Source: Morinoia aosen
Lineage: Eukaryota; Arthropoda; Malacostraca; Amphipoda; Talitridae
Reading direction: 5' to 3'
Length of the DNA stretch: 64,000 nt
NCBI GenBank assembly: GCA_030386875.1
Contig: CM059578.1
Location: 26,583,009 to 26,647,008, forward strand
Shown: positions 22,951 through 36,027 of the stretch, piece after piece
Layout: each line of letters starts with the position of its first letter
Position numbering within the stretch: the stretch's first letter is position 1
Program-made: the position numbers and the translations under genes
The notes under the pieces: generated by a model
Told to the model about the DNA's origin: nothing
Seen by the model: only the letters and a program-made list of their open reading frames with translations
The model's database searches: none

Positions 22951-23463
22951 ATAAAGTGGACGAAAAATAATAAAAAAATTTGTAACGTGATCTCTAATGG
23001 TCTTTTATGGAGGGAAAAAAATGTTTAAAAACTAGGGTTTTTCAAGAATTTGCAAATTTTGAAACTATTAGACGATTGTAATACTTTTCTAATGACACGA
23101 AAAAATGTTCATTGTCCGACTAAGTTCGAAGCTTCTGTTTAAATTTCGAGGTAAAATCTTTTAAATTTTTACCTTCAACAATCCATGCAAATTAATTAAT
23201 TCATCCACTGAGAACACCTCTCCGGATCTGGCGTCAGCGTTGTGCAGCTTCTAATTAAAAAGCTGTTCATGTCTCTTCGAAACCGTGTCCATGAATCGAC
23301 TACAATACTCAGCAATACACTTCCGTGGTAATATTTCTCTCGCACATCTTTCTGACATCTGTTTCAGATTTGAACAGCGTCAGTTAAACTTCATAACTCA
23401 GAGTAATCATTACCAGCAGTAAGTGTAATGCACGTTTCATCTTCGAATCGTACGATATTTTAA

Positions 23464-23686
23464 CACTTTGACTGCGACATGAGCCACCGGTGGTACACGG
23501 GGAGAATTTTCAAAATACCGCTGATCGCCCAGTAGGCAAAAACTTAATTTTCACAAATACTTAATGGAAACTAAACGAAGGCCTGATCCAGTCAATGTTT
23601 CCTATTTTAAACATTATTTACGACGATTGACTTTAAATTTGAGTTGAATAATAAATTCAGTTTTACTTGCCGTAGTGAAAGTGTTG
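23464..23686 (-). mobile_element. piggyBac-type MITE, copy 1
   Basis: Begins TTAA then CACTTTGACTGCG and ends GTAGTGAAAGTGTT, a decayed inverted end. The interior is the reverse complement of the copy at 26284-26508, including the ACCACCGGT block and the CCTTCATTTAG block. Confidence 0.7.
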
Positions 23687-24050
23687 GGCACGAGAGATAT
23701 TGGGCTCCAGAGAGTTCAAAACGGCGGTCGATGTTGATTTTATCGCTCGGGCAATGAACAAAACTAAAGCCGTGCTGCAGATTGTGTGCAACTTGTGCCT
23801 TCAGTTACCGTAGTCGTAGGATCAAAAAAGAATTGAGCGAAACATCAAACACGAATTTTAAAAATCCAACAGCATAACTAAATTAAATTGAATGAAACAT
23901 GAGTTGGAAAATTTCACTAATTCGCCGTAGAATAAATGCATTTATAATGTAAATCTTTTTTATTCATCAACGATAGACAAAAGTATACTATGCAAACTTA
24001 CGCAGTCAATTTGTAAAATTGGCGACGTCTATGTATTATGTGCTTGTATA
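23687..24050. other. No gene recognised
   Basis: No coding or repeat signature seen. Confidence 0.5.
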
Positions 24051-24140
24051 TCTGAATACATAGGAAGTATGTGAAATCAAGCAGGTCTGTCCTGTACATC
24101 TGAATACATTGGAAGTGCGTGAAATCAAGCAGGTCTGTCC
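24051..24140 (+). repeat. Two direct repeats of 44 bp
   Basis: TCTGAATACATNGGAAGT and GTGAAATCAAGCAGGTCTGT occur twice in a row. Confidence 0.85.
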
Positions 24141-24784
24141 AGGGCTTGTAAATATGAATAATACATTGGGCAGCGCATCTGAGCAGAGCAATACCATTGA
24201 AAATACGATGACTTGTCGGACGGCACCGAGAAAGAGCAGCCTTTTCCATTTGTCAGGGAGAACAGAGCTCACCAATATACGGGGCCAATATAAAGCTTCC
24301 GAATTCAGGGCACGATACAGGAGTAAGGCATCAGCTCTGCGTATTCATTTATTGTCGGCTGATGTTTGTCAGATAAGACGATATTTATCATCTCTGCCGT
24401 GTGTTTAAGTCCTTGTACTGATAAATTCTGTGTCTAAAGTCTTTTAATTGGTGTGCTGATGAAATGCTCAAATGAAATTCAATTTTATTTTGGGATTTTT
24501 CTTTATTCAAAAACAAAAATTTCTCAGGCTCAAATTTTACAACACTCGGTATTGAAAAACAATACATATCAGGTAGATTGTCTGAAGATTCATCAAAGTC
24601 CCAATCATTCTCTAACTTGTATTTAAAGAAAAACTTTCTATGGTAATATTTAATTTTGAATAAACCACTTCTTTTCAATTAATCTCTCGTGAAAATTCAA
24701 TTTTTAATTTTCTCATTGCCAAACAGATACATATGTGTTATGGCAACTAGCGTATTACTTGCCTTGCAATGATATAAAATTCAC

Positions 24785-25000
24785 ATGCTATGTAATGAGA
24801 TTCAATGATATCCAAGTGATATTCAATGATATCCAAGTGATATTTAGTGATATTCATTGATATCTAAGTGACATTCAGTGATATTCGTTGACATCTAAGA
24901 GACATTCAGTGATATTCGTTGATATCTAAGTGACATTCAGTGATATTCGTTGGTATCTAAGTTACATTCGGTGATATTGATTGATATTTTCCCTTGCCTT
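24785..25000 (+). repeat. About six tandem repeats of 31 bp
   Basis: Units of the form GATATTCGTTGATATCTAAG followed by TGACATTCAGT, with early copies more diverged. Confidence 0.85.
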
Positions 25001-25685
25001 GCAGTAATACGAAGTTCGTATGCCCTTTAATGATATTCAGTTATATTTAAACATCTTCAAAAAATTAAAATTGTGAAAAAAAAATATAATAATCAAGCCT
25101 CAGTGAATCTCGAAGCGATATCTTCGTAATATTGAAATGATTCAAGCCATAAAGCAGTAAAAATTTATGATAACGTAAATACAATTATTCTGCTCGTATA
25201 TTCACTTGATGGAGTTAACTTCTTTAATTGAGGCATGTGCCTCCCTCAAACTTTCCTAGTACCTGGGAATGACTAAAATTGGTCACTAGTAGTAAAATTA
25301 TTCCAGTGTAAAAACAAACCAATTCCCCGTAACTGAAAACCAATTTATTTCAGTTCACCAGCGTTCCAGCCACGAATTGATTCAATCTGCATGTACCTTT
25401 CGAATTACATTGAAATATTCTCCAACTGCACGCGCAGTATATTCCAGTCCTGCGGTGAGTCTTGCGAGAATTTATTCGGTTTCGCAGACCCGATGACTCC
25501 AGTCGTCGGTTTCAATGGATGCAGGTCGCATCCCGGCTATTAATTCGATTTGCTGACGAGGCTCGGACGCCTAACGTGGTTACCATTGATTCTTACAGAT
25601 ACCTTCATGTGTGGTGGTGATGCTCTGGCCGTGACGACGGTGGTGGTGTTGATCACCGAGCGAAGGATGCTGTTTCTAGAGAATG
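25001..25685. other. No gene recognised
   Basis: AT-rich left part and a somewhat GC-richer 25440-25690. The frame at 25550-25810 overlaps the next repeat array and is not convincing. Confidence 0.4.
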
Positions 25686-26090
25686 GTGGTCGTGTTTCCC
25701 CGTTGTGGTGCAGGTTACTTTTCGTGTTCCATAAGACAAAAATAAATTTAAAAATAGTTTATTCACTATTAAAGTCATACACAAATCATGGTCGTGTTTA
25801 CCCGTTGTGACGCAGGTTTCTATCCAAGTTCCATAAGACGAAGAAATGGAAAAATAGTTTATTGACAATTAAAATCATACACAAATCATAGTCGTGTTTA
25901 CTCGTTGTGGCGCAGGTTTCTATTCGTGTTCCAATACGACAAAGATATGGAAAAATAGTTTATTGACAATTGAAATCATACAAAAACCATGTTCGTGTTT
26001 ACCCGTTGTGGCGCAGGTTTCTATTCATGTTCCTTGAGACGAAAAAAGGAAATATATAATTTATTTCCAATAAATATGATGCAAAAACCA
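25686..26090 (+). repeat. Four tandem repeats of about 100 bp
   Basis: Units start near 25686, 25790, 25889 and 25987, each with GTCGTGTTTACCCGTTGTGG, CGCAGGTTTCTATTC, GTTCCATAAGACGA and AATAGTTTATTGACAATTAA text. Frames across it on either strand are by-products of the repeats. Confidence 0.85.
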
Positions 26091-26283
26091 TGATTGGTTT
26101 TTAAAATGTTTCAACTTTAAGATCTTTAGTTGGTAACCACACTTAGGTATCGTAACACCCATGTCCATAATCGTTCATCATCTATGTTTCATAACTCAAC
26201 TCATGATGTTTTGGACAGCAAGACTATAGGCTCACTCGGTTAATGTAGCGAAATATGTACGAAACAATCTTAGGTGTGTTTAA

Positions 26284-26508
26284 CACTTTGACTACGGCAG
26301 AAAAAACTAAGTTCAATGTTCAACTCAAATTGAAAGTCAATTGTAGTAAGCAATGTTGAAAATAGCAAACATTAACAGGATCGTGCCTTCATTTAGTTTA
26401 GTTTTGATTAAGTATTTATAGAAACTGAGTTTGAGACTACTGGTCGGTCAGTACCATTATGGAAATTCCTTCCGTGTACCACCGGTAGCTCACGTCACAG
26501 TCAAAGTG
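26284..26508 (+). mobile_element. piggyBac-type MITE, best preserved copy
   Basis: Flanked by TTAA on both sides (26280-26283 and 26509-26512). Ends are CACTTTGACTACG on the left and its near complement CACAGTCAAAGTG on the right. At 225 bp with no coding capacity it fits a piggyBac-superfamily MITE, whose target site is TTAA. Confidence 0.8.
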
Positions 26509-26512
26509 TTAA

Positions 26513-28084
26513 TGGAAACAATTACAAATACGCATTTTCCACGCACGAATAAAGCATGAAAATTTCCAGTGTTAGTTTTACGAGAACTCTAGCCAGTGTT
26601 TTAGATTCAGTGTTAAGTGCTTTGCAGTAGCGTAACCAGGGGTACTACAAAGTGTAGGGAAAGAAAAGGAAGTAGAACATTTCTCGAGGTTAACAAAGTA
26701 ATGAATACGATATTACCCCTTCAAATATTTATACCCATAGTGAGAGTGGCATGGCAGGGGTCACGAATTAAAGAGTATATGAGTGCAATGAATAAAAGAA
26801 ACAATGAAGCAATGAATAAGATATTGAAGACAGGCAGGTAGAGATAGCTTCACTCGTTCCTACATGGGTAGAATTTTTATGTTCTGCTCACAGAAAATTA
26901 GATTAATTAAGTCAGATTTATTAATGAAATTATATTATTTATTTATTAATTAAGTTAGATAAGTTTTAAAATAAGATTGTTCTATTTATCTTTCTCCCAG
27001 CAGAAAAGAAGAAAAAAAAGATTTTATTTGCCATATGAGCTTTAAGTCTATAACAAAACTTGTGAAACTTTTGCCGCCGTTAACACTTGATGGACAAAGT
27101 TAACTAGGATTTCAATGAAGCGCTGAAGCTGTAATTGAAATTTCTTTAAGAAGTTTGGGGTCATCAATGTGCGCGTCAGTTCTTATGAAAAAATATTTGT
27201 AGCTTAAGTCGTATGAACCAAGCTCATAATATGAGAAAACTGCTTAAGTTACAGCGGATTTTGAAGTTTCGACGGTAATAAGCCTTTAAAAAAATCAGTA
27301 CTGGATAAATTCTCAATGAATAAGCTCGAGGATAAATTTCATGAATGTTAAAGATTTACCACAACGAGGTTGTTCGCTAATGCCTTTTTGAAAGTTCGGA
27401 TCTCCTTTTACGAGTTGAACACACGCCAATCAAGGACTATTTGATAGCAGAAACAATCATTTGAGTAACTCGACTTCTAAGAGTCATCAAATAATTTTTT
27501 CCCCACTTTTCTGCCCGAAAGTTTATCGAAACACAAAAAATAATAATTTTAATGTTACGTATCTATGTTACGAGATAAACGATGTATATATGTTCATGAT
27601 TTAATGCATAACTCTCTACCATTTCTGTGCAAATTACGTTGTAAAACAAAAAATGGTAATTCAACTTTGTATTTATCCTTTGCTTCATTTTTTTCGCCGA
27701 CTCTCACAATAAACTTTAATGCGAGCAGTTGATTAAGCTGGTCAAGTGCAGCGAGTATCGGTCTATTTTCGAGGAATACACCTCGTGCTCAAGAAACTTT
27801 GGACACTTGAGCCAAGGATGACACTAAAGAAACTCGGTGAGGGTTTGCAGTGTAAAACTTTGCCACTTCAGCTGCATTCATTTGACCAACTACCAGTTCT
27901 TCTGACGCTTCCGTGCTTTTCATGGCGAAAGAATATTTTTCGTGTGCTTGATACCGAAAATGCTTTCAAAAGTTCTCTAGTTTGCGCTAAAAATGTGCTG
28001 TAGAACCATGCGCATAATGGAAATAAATAAGAAGCAGAATTTACCAAAATATAACTTGAAAATGCTGTGTACTTTACAATTTAA
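26513..28084. other. No gene recognised
   Basis: AT-rich. Short frames at 26617-26841 and 27746-28003 have no recognisable domain or splice support. Confidence 0.45.
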
Positions 28085-28570
28085 ACAATATAAACAATTT
28101 TAAACAATTTATTTACCACAGGTGATACAGAGATAAAATTTTTCTTAAGTCTAGTACAATGGTCAAATTTGAGTACAGCTAGGCCTACCTGTGGGCCCGA
28201 AAAAGTTCAGTGACTTCTAGGGCATCCTACCATCAACGTTAGTCTAAGGAGTACAATAATGTTTAACCTAATTCACTTAAACTAGAGACGCATTAGACTG
28301 ATCAATGAGATAATTAACTCGGAATTAGATGCTTCATTTTACAATATAGTTCATATGGACTAGATTTAACAGTATATTCGACAAACGATTCAAGAACAGA
28401 CTGAAGATCGGCGAAATTAACCATGGCAAATTACATTATAAGGACCAGTTATGTAGGGGACAAGGATCTGTGATCTTACACGACTAGTAATCTGATAGAA
28501 AGTGAGACTCAAGATTTCTTTTGAATACCTTATAAGAATTACTTTCACGGATATCCGCAGGTATTGAGTT

Positions 28571-28954
28571 TCAAGTTTTAGTTCCAACGAAGAGGATACT
28601 GTGTTGTGACCGAGTCTTTGAGTAATAAGGAAGCATGAATTTACTTCTATTTCCGGTTAAATGGTCGTGATGACCAGTTTGCGCAGTTAATAATTGTTTT
28701 AGGCTATTGTCGCCATCATTTGTTAGTGTTTTGTAAATGAAATTGCAAATGGAGATTTTGCAGAGGTCCGAAAGCTTAAGTATTCGTAAATTTTTGAATG
28801 AATCATTTGTGTGAGCATTATATTCTAGATTCTTTACCGCTCTGATGGCTCTTTTTTGCAGGGTAAAAATTTTGGTGGTTTTATTTTTATCAGTTCCGTG
28901 CCATGCTTCTATTCCGTATTGCAAGTATGGTGAGATGAGCGTTCGGTAGAGCAT
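28571..28954 (-). pseudogene. LINE reverse transcriptase, C-terminal part
   Basis: Begins MLYRTLISPYLQYGIEAWHG, then KIFTLQKRAIRAVKNL. These are the conserved Y...I.P.L.YGI..WG and LQKRAIR motifs in the thumb and connection region of Jockey/CR1-type polymerases. The frame is open but cut off from the catalytic part by frameshifts. Confidence 0.85.
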
Positions 28955-29205
28955 TTGTAAAGCTGTTTCAGGCAGGAAATTTCTAATTTTATTTAGGATT
29001 CCGATAGATTTTGATAATTTAGAGCTAATATGAGCGATGTCCTCTTTGAAGGTTAGATGTTTGTCTATTATGATGCCCAGGAATTTACTTGAGTCGGTTT
29101 CTTCGATTTCACCTTCGCCAGTTTTAATGCGTGGGAGAGATATTTTTCTAGTATGAGAATGTAATATATTTTGTTTTATCGATATTAAGGCTTATTTTAT
29201 TAGTT

Positions 29206-29619
29206 TTAAGAAACCTTACGAAGTTCATTATTTATACGCTCCGCCATCCTAGCGGGATTTTGGTTTGGAAGGACCGCAGAAAGGATACTGTCATCGGCAA
29301 AAAGTATGAATTTGAAGAATGATGTAGAGTTAATGATATCATTGATAAAAATTAGAAATAGGAGAGGCCCAAGGACAGATCCTTGTAGAACTCCATGGCT
29401 AATTGTCTGTGGGTCTGATTTTGCGTCGTCAATGACAACGTTTTGTTTCTGATTTGCTAAGTATGATCTGAACCAATCATGGGCAGCCCCTCGAATGCCA
29501 TAACAGTAAGGTTTCGAGAGTAATACATTATGGTCCACACAATCGAATGCTTTTCGAAAGGCAAGAAATACGGAGAAAACAAGCTTTCCTTCATCTATAT
29601 TTGAATAAAGGTTATGCAA
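29206..29619 (-). pseudogene. LINE reverse transcriptase, catalytic part
   Basis: Contains FLAFRKAFDCVDHNVLLSK (first catalytic Asp region, usually F.D..KAFD.V.H..LL), then SHGVLQGSVLGPLLFLIFIN (primer-grip side of the palm) and FILFADDSIL (FADD catalytic pair). FADDS and HGVLQGS replace the usual FADDT and HGVPQGS. The frame opens within the finger domain and closes after ERINNELRKVS, so it is a fragment. Confidence 0.9.
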
Positions 29620-29700
29620 ATGATTTAATACAGCTTGTGTCGTAGATTTTTTAGAACGAAAACCGTATTGTTTGTCGTAGAGGAAAGATTTTTGTTCAAA

Positions 29701-29815
29701 ATACGAATATACTTATAATATAAATATAATATAAATATATGTAAATATAATATACATACAATATAAATATAATATAAATATAAATGTAATATACGAATAT
29801 ACTATACTACTACCG
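29701..29815. repeat. AT-rich ATAATATAAATAT tandem tract
   Basis: Low-complexity repeats of AATATAAATATAAT at the inner boundary of LINE copy C. The minus-strand frame here is a shadow of the tract. Confidence 0.8.
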
Positions 29816-30117
29816 GCAAATAATGTGTAAATAATCGGCATATGAATGTTTATTGAAAAATAATAAGCTGTCGTACGTGACTGAGCTTTAAAACTCTTCA
29901 TTTAACGATTTCATTTTTCTTAATACTTTCGATCTATATTTATTTTACAGCGTAAAGAGATTAAAGTAACTCTAGTGTTAGAGGCATCTTCTGGTCAGTC
30001 GACTAATGCTCGAGGCGTCACTTTCTGATTACGTGCAAATGTACACGCGCATATACTTTTACAAATCCATAAAAATCAGCTAAAGGAATTATTTTTTTGT
30101 TAATTTAACAACAAACG

Positions 30118-30342
30118 CTTAAGTGCAATTGATTAAACTGAAGTTAGTTAAGTATTCAACTCAAATTGAAAGTTAATTGTAGTAAGCAATTTTGAAAATG
30201 GCAAACATAAACTGGATCATGCCTTCATTTAGCTTCCATTAAGTATTTTTCAACAATGAGTTTGTGACCGTTGGTCGGTCAGCAGCATTATGAAAATCCC
30301 GTCCGTGGCCACCGGTGGCGCACGTTGAGGTCAGAGTGTTAA
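30118..30342 (+). mobile_element. piggyBac-type MITE, copy 3
   Basis: Interior matches the copy at 26284-26508 (TTCAACTCAAATTGAAAGTT, CCTTCATTTAG, GGTCGGTCAGCAGCATTATG, CCACCGGTGG). The right end reads TCAGAGTGTTAA; the left end is eroded. Confidence 0.65.
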
Positions 30343-32749
30343 AGCCCTTGCTTCGTTACACGCCCACCTTTTTAGTACTCTCATAGGAAAATCGCCGCAA
30401 CATATCATGTTTCTTGAACAAAATCAGGTGAAATTAGAAAAAAACTATCATAGTGAGCAAAACAGTCCGCCCCTCCCTTCAGAAGATGATATTTCGTAGT
30501 TTGTATGTACGGTGGGCAGTTATTATTATACCAGGGTAGAGGAAGCAAGGTAAAGTAATTTCTGTGGGGAAAAACACCTCCTTTTGTTTGGCAAGCCAAT
30601 AGAACGGCTTCATTTCAAGTACACTGGATAACGTCACCGTTGCGACAGGTCGTTAGGCCAATAGTGCTGCCTTATTTGGAGCTAGCAGAGTTGCTAGACG
30701 CATTCTGAGCGCTGCTATTGGTCCATTGCGATGACGTCACCATTGTGACACGGTCGACGAAATAAAGACTGGTTTGACGCTACCTTATTTCTTTTACCGT
30801 GTGTCATAACAGCACAGCCGATTTCTTCCTTCCGCATGGCAACGCAGCTCATTAAAATCCAGGGATGTTTGCGAACTTAATGATTTGAGAAATCTGGCTC
30901 AGAAATACCCTGGAGACTGCCTGCTTAATTTCCAAGGCAGCAATCGTGTAGGCATTCAGAAAACTATTTCTAGTACACAATATACTACAAAAAAATTTTT
31001 TACTCCAGACCCAACGAAGTTTATAAATTGCTAAGAATATTTGTTTTTTCGTCGTTTTAGGGTAAAAAATGTGGATTTTTTCGCCTTTTCAGGGTTCATA
31101 TTTTTGAATTGCAGATTTTCGCTTTCACAGCTAAAATTTCCCCGCCAGCGATGGTAGTTGTGGGCACTTCACGATACTTTAATATCGCTCTCGATCTGCC
31201 CCCTTTGGTCAAATATTCCATTATTTCTGAGTGGAGGGAAGTCGCTGAAATAAGTCCCTCCTGATACGATAATTTGCAATTTTATTTGCTCGTCGGTGAA
31301 CAAAACAAAATTGAAAAGTCAGATTTGCATTATGTAAATCGGGGCGCTTGTTCTCGTTGGGCAAGCGTTGGGAAATGAAAAAGAGTTGATCGATCGAGTT
31401 CAAGGAGAACGAATTGGATTTATTTAGAAATATAGATTTAATCTGCTCATTATGCGACAAAAGAAATGAACTTAGTTCAATTTGAAGTACGATTCTTCAA
31501 TAATTTGAAACAGAAATTTGACCATAACAGTCCGGAAAAAGGTTTTGGTTCTCAGAAGTCATGTTTTCTAATAAAACTATTATTTTTGGGAAGGAAATCA
31601 TTCACTTTGTATGCTGTGTCTATGGTAGGTAGAGTAATGAAATTAAGACAACTTTATTGATAGATTAGCATCAAATTCCTATGCAAGTTAAAAACCCAGC
31701 CCCTTGAGAGAGCTAGGAACCGGTTTGTCTGGAACTCCCAGCTCAACCAGCAGCGTTCAGTTGATTAAAACTTGTCTCATAAATAGCGCTTCGCCTCCAA
31801 AAATTCCTGCATTATGAAGAGTGGAAATTTCGCAGGTATTTCTCCAGGATCATGTAGTCGTGATCTCTTAAATTAACAGCAAGTCTGCTAGCAGCCTTCC
31901 CATACAAGAAGAGCAAATTTCCTCGACTGCTTTTGAAGTCAGAAGCTCTGAAATAAGAAGCTTTGGCCGTCAGGGCTTGCATTAACACAAGACTTAGAGT
32001 GGCTCTCCTCACTAACTTGCACAAGATTTGCCTTGTCGAGCAACGCACTTTTATGGCTTCATTAAACTTTTTTCAAGGTAAAATGATCAGCTTGACGTCA
32101 GTTAAGACCTTCAACTTTCGCTCTGGAAATATCAAGTAACATCTATTCATTTTGATCTCTCATTTTTGGACTTAGTCGCCGATTTAACTCTGCCTGCGAT
32201 TTAGCTATTATTGCTGCTCATTTTAGTCTATCTTTTTTCAACATTGTGTGCGATTTGGGTATTTTTCCCGAAATCTTCGTGAAATTTTTAAAAGAAATCT
32301 TCATGATCTTGAAACTCGTCAAAATTTTTAGAGTAAAATTTTCGGCGTGTGTTGGTTTTGTTCGGTAATTCTTAATCATTTCGTTGCAGGTGGTCGATGA
32401 AAACAAATCGTTTTATATGAATTTGAAAGCAAGTAGACTCACTATGTTAACCGTTAAGTAATGATTTTCAAGGCTTGAACTCAGGAAAAAGTTAACAAGA
32501 TGATGAGTTTATCAAGTTTAAACATTTACTAAGTTTTTTATAAACAGTTCACGAAGATTACACAAAATTCCAACAAACGTGACAAACTTCTACCTCAGGT
32601 GGCACAACCTCATCAACCGGGATCCGTGCCTTCATTTTACATCAGTGAAAGCCAAGTACAGGGACATAAATAGAACATTTTTCTACTCACATATTTTGCA
32701 GAGAGTAAAAGTAAAGTGCCTTCTTTTTACGTAAGTGATTACGTTAGTA
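30343..32749. other. No gene recognised
   Basis: Mostly AT-rich, with small frames at 30405-30599, 31221-31460 and 31812-32048 that match no family I know. Around 30620-30770 a pair of similar blocks (AACGTCACCGTTGCGACA and GACGTCACCATTGTGACA) hints at a decayed repeat. Confidence 0.4.
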
Positions 32750-32880
32750 ATTTAAACAATTTAAATCAATTTTGAAAAATTTTTAAAACAATTCATTTAC
32801 CACGAGTGAGACAGAAGTAGATTGTTTCTTAAGTCTAGTACCATGGTCATATTTGAGTATAGCCGAATAGGTTCAAGATA
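32750..32880 (-). mobile_element. 3'-end remnant of the LINE family
   Basis: Matches 28085-28190: the ATTTACCAC, then TCTTAAGTCTAGTAC and TTTGAGTATAGC blocks occur in the same order. Confidence 0.7.
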
Positions 32881-32994
32881 AGTTCTGATTATGAGATGCT
32901 TCAACGTTTCAGTTCAATGTTTGTAAGGGTGTGGGAATATTTATTTCGAAAATAACTCAGAAGAGAAATTCTGATATTCGTTATTAATCCAAGC

Positions 32995-34485
32995 ATGCCA
33001 GACTTAGGGCCATATTGATTGCTCCAGTAAGGTCCAAGTACCAAAAAAGTTTTGATTTTCCTGCCATTATCTATAATTTCTAGAGTAGTCCGCGAGGCCC
33101 CTTTTCTCTCCGATGGGTATTTTTCATGTTATTGCTGGAAAAGAACCCTTAGGTGATGGACTATTCGGTCCTAAAACTTTATGACGCTACGGACAATAGA
33201 TCCCCCCCAGGGGGGGGGGGGAGGGGACCAAAATTTCAATCATCTACCCCATTTCAACCCTATATAAAAAGAGAACAAATGGGAAATGAAAAAAAAGCCC
33301 ATTTGAGTTTGTTAGAAATGTTTCAAGGATTCTAAAACTGTCTTTTTTTTTGTTCGAGCATAAAAACTGAATGAGGAGCTACATCCTGAAATATCAACAC
33401 TAGTGAAAAAGCACAAAAATAGTGAATTTTTGAGCCCATTTCAACCCAATATAAAAAAAGAACAAAAAAATAAATGGAAAATTTGCGAACATACTTTTGT
33501 TAGATATGTTCCAAGGATTCTGAAACTGTCTTTTTTTTTTGTTCTAGCACAAAAACTCAATGAGTTCTATTTTTTGAAAAATCAATACCAGTTGACTAAA
33601 AAACCAAAATGTCAATTTTTTTCAAAAAATAAGGTCTGAATCAAAAGAATGTATAGAAGAAGTTGTGTTTCTTTTCAAAAGTTACATACTATAGTCAAAT
33701 TTCATAAGAATCACACTGAAAACAAAAAATTTTGTAATTTTTATAATATAAAACAAAATTTTAATTTTTTTTTTAAATTCACTGTGTGAATATGATGTTA
33801 TGCATGGAGATTATCGAAATAAAAATATAAACAGCATTCAATTACATAAATTTTCCATTATATCACACTAAAGGAAAATATTTTGTTTTTGGCTTATACT
33901 GTAAAGTCACTTATTTTCGAAATTCAAAAGAATAGAAGTCATTGAGTTTTTATGTGCTAGGAAGAAAAAAAAGACAGTTTTGGAATCCTTGGAACATTTC
34001 TAACAACGTTATATTCCCACTTTTTCCATTTTTCCATTTTCTTTTTTTTATAATAGTTCAAATCCAAAAATTTAGTTTTTTTTTGATGTATTGGAAAATT
34101 TTTGCATATAAAAAAAAGGAGGAAAAAATGCGAAATCCCCAGATATATCTTTGTTAGAAATGTTTCAAGGATTCCAAAACTGTCTTTGAATTTGTTCTAG
34201 CATAAAAACTCAATGACTTCTATTCTTTTGAAATATGTATAACAAAAATGACCCAAAAAACCTATTTTTTAAATTTTTCGGAAAACTAAGGCCTAAATCA
34301 AAAAATTTCATGAGTTCAAATATGTTTGTCTTGCGGAACTACATATCCTCACCAAGTTTCAGACCAACCGGATTAAAAAAAAATTTTCGCCGGAGGACCC
34401 ACTTAACTGTCGCGGGCCTGATTAATCACACTGACGGGCCGGATTTGGCCCGCGGGCCGGAGTTTGGAGGCCCGTGCCTCAGAGT
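32995..34485. mobile_element. Non-autonomous hAT-type element, long form
   Basis: The two edges (32999-33095 and 34405-34485) match the two halves of the 244-bp hAT MITE at 57925-58168 in reverse orientation: TTAGGGCCATATTGAT and CCATTATCTATAATTTCTAG on the left, GGCCCGCGGGCC and AGTTTGGAGGCCC on the right. The 1.3-kb middle has no transposase. It holds four copies, one inverted, of a module with TTGTTAGAAATGTTTCAAGG and CATAAAAACTCAATGA. Confidence 0.65.
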
Positions 34486-34489
34486 ATCA

Positions 34490-36027
34490 TAATTCTACTA
34501 GCCATTAAAAAATCTAAATACAAAGGAAAAATAGACCTAACTTGCACTATTCTTCAAGGAATAACATGAATTACTTTGACTTTTCATCCTCAGCAGAAGT
34601 TTGAGAGGTAGAAGTAGCTAGAGAGCTAGTTTCTTGATTTCCGTTTGATAAAAGGTGCTCGATTTGATATTAGGTTGCATTCTTGAGGCCACTTTGAAGT
34701 CCTTACAACATAAGAAATGTTGTTGAGATGTGCTCGGATTTGCACTTTCTCATTTAGCTTTCAAGTTTGTAATCTAATGTTGGGCTTTGTTTTGGCTGCT
34801 ATCACCATAGAAAACATTCTTCCAACAATAGCATTGCTAGCGGGAGTCACCATGCAATGAGCGCATAACCTGAGAGTTCTTTAACCAAGCCAAAACTGCA
34901 CGGTGTCTTTAGGAATCTCAACACCGTCAAAATGCCCTCCTGCTTCCAGTCTATGATACTAATTTTTCGGTACTGCGGCTCACTAATGTTGATACAATCC
35001 TGAGCTAAATACAGCCTGTGCAAATTCCCAAATTTTCCTTTGATTACTTGATTTGATATTCGCAAAGGATTTTATAATATTCAGCAAGATCTAGCTGATC
35101 CTCTTGGAGACTAGCTGATCCTGTTGCTCTGCGTTCAACTGTCAAGTTTCAGTTTTACGCCTTGTACGGCACAAAAACCGAAAAATTACTATAAAAAGCC
35201 AGAAAAAGTCAAATTTAAGAAAAAGGCCAAACTTATAATCACGAAGCCAAACCCTTGCAAAAAAAGCCAGATTTGTAATATTTGGCCTTAAAAAGGCCAA
35301 TATGGGAACCCTGCTGCTACTTCAAAACTTCCGAGAGTTCGAGTGCTTCGCCCAGCTCATAGGGCAAGTCTTTAGGGTAAATCAACTCAGAGACTTCATG
35401 TTTGAATGTTCGTTACAAATTTTTGAATGAATACATTATTTTAGACAAAAAAAAAATTATACATATCACTTGTTCTTGGAAGGCTGTATGAGTGTAATAC
35501 AAAATACTTTTTTGTTATTCCATTTTAATTCAAACTAGCAAGGATAGGGTAGTTTGTAGATTGGTCGTCGACTGGCCTTCGACTGATAATCGACTCTTTA
35601 CAAATCACTTGTTAACTTCTATTCCAGACATGTTTATTTATTATATGTCTTCTCAGTATGTTTAGTTGATGATTAAGTTTTTGTTTTACATTGAGTAAAA
35701 ATAATAACCGATTTTTAGTTTTCGTTCTAAGTGTTGAGGTATGTGGCGAATTTGTAATCATTTTGCTATTCAAAATGCAAGAGTGTAAGAGTGTCTCCAA
35801 TTTTCTCATCTCCTTTTTCTCTCATCGAAACGAATATTCATTTGTGCGATGTCTCTAGGACGTAATAATTAGAATGACATTAATATTTTATGTATTATTT
35901 CCATCTTACGAACACTCATATGTCTTGAGAAGAGACTTCAGCTTACGCACGACTGCCTCGGGAATAGAAAAAAGTTCTATAAAAATTAAAAGATCAACGT
36001 TACTTGAAACTTAGACTTGTATTGCTT
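34490..36027. other. No gene recognised
   Basis: AT-rich, with small unsupported frames at 34847-35065 and 35612-35809 (both minus). No repeat family recognised. Confidence 0.45.

Larger units (their letters stand above)
28085..29700 (-). mobile_element. Jockey-like LINE fragment, copy C (best preserved)
   Basis: Minus-strand non-LTR retrotransposon remnant. Read 5'-3' it gives RT palm and fingers at 29619-29206, a frameshifted middle, then the RT C-terminal region at 28954-28571, then a 3' UTR down to about 28085. The apurinic endonuclease and the upstream protein are missing, as in 5'-truncated LINE copies. It shares its 3' end with copies at 245, 10100 and 32750. Confidence 0.85.

Noticed and set aside
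24785..25000. CRISPR-like array
   Set aside because: The repeats are contiguous without unique spacers, and the genome is eukaryotic. The same holds for the arrays at 19285, 21335 and 25686.
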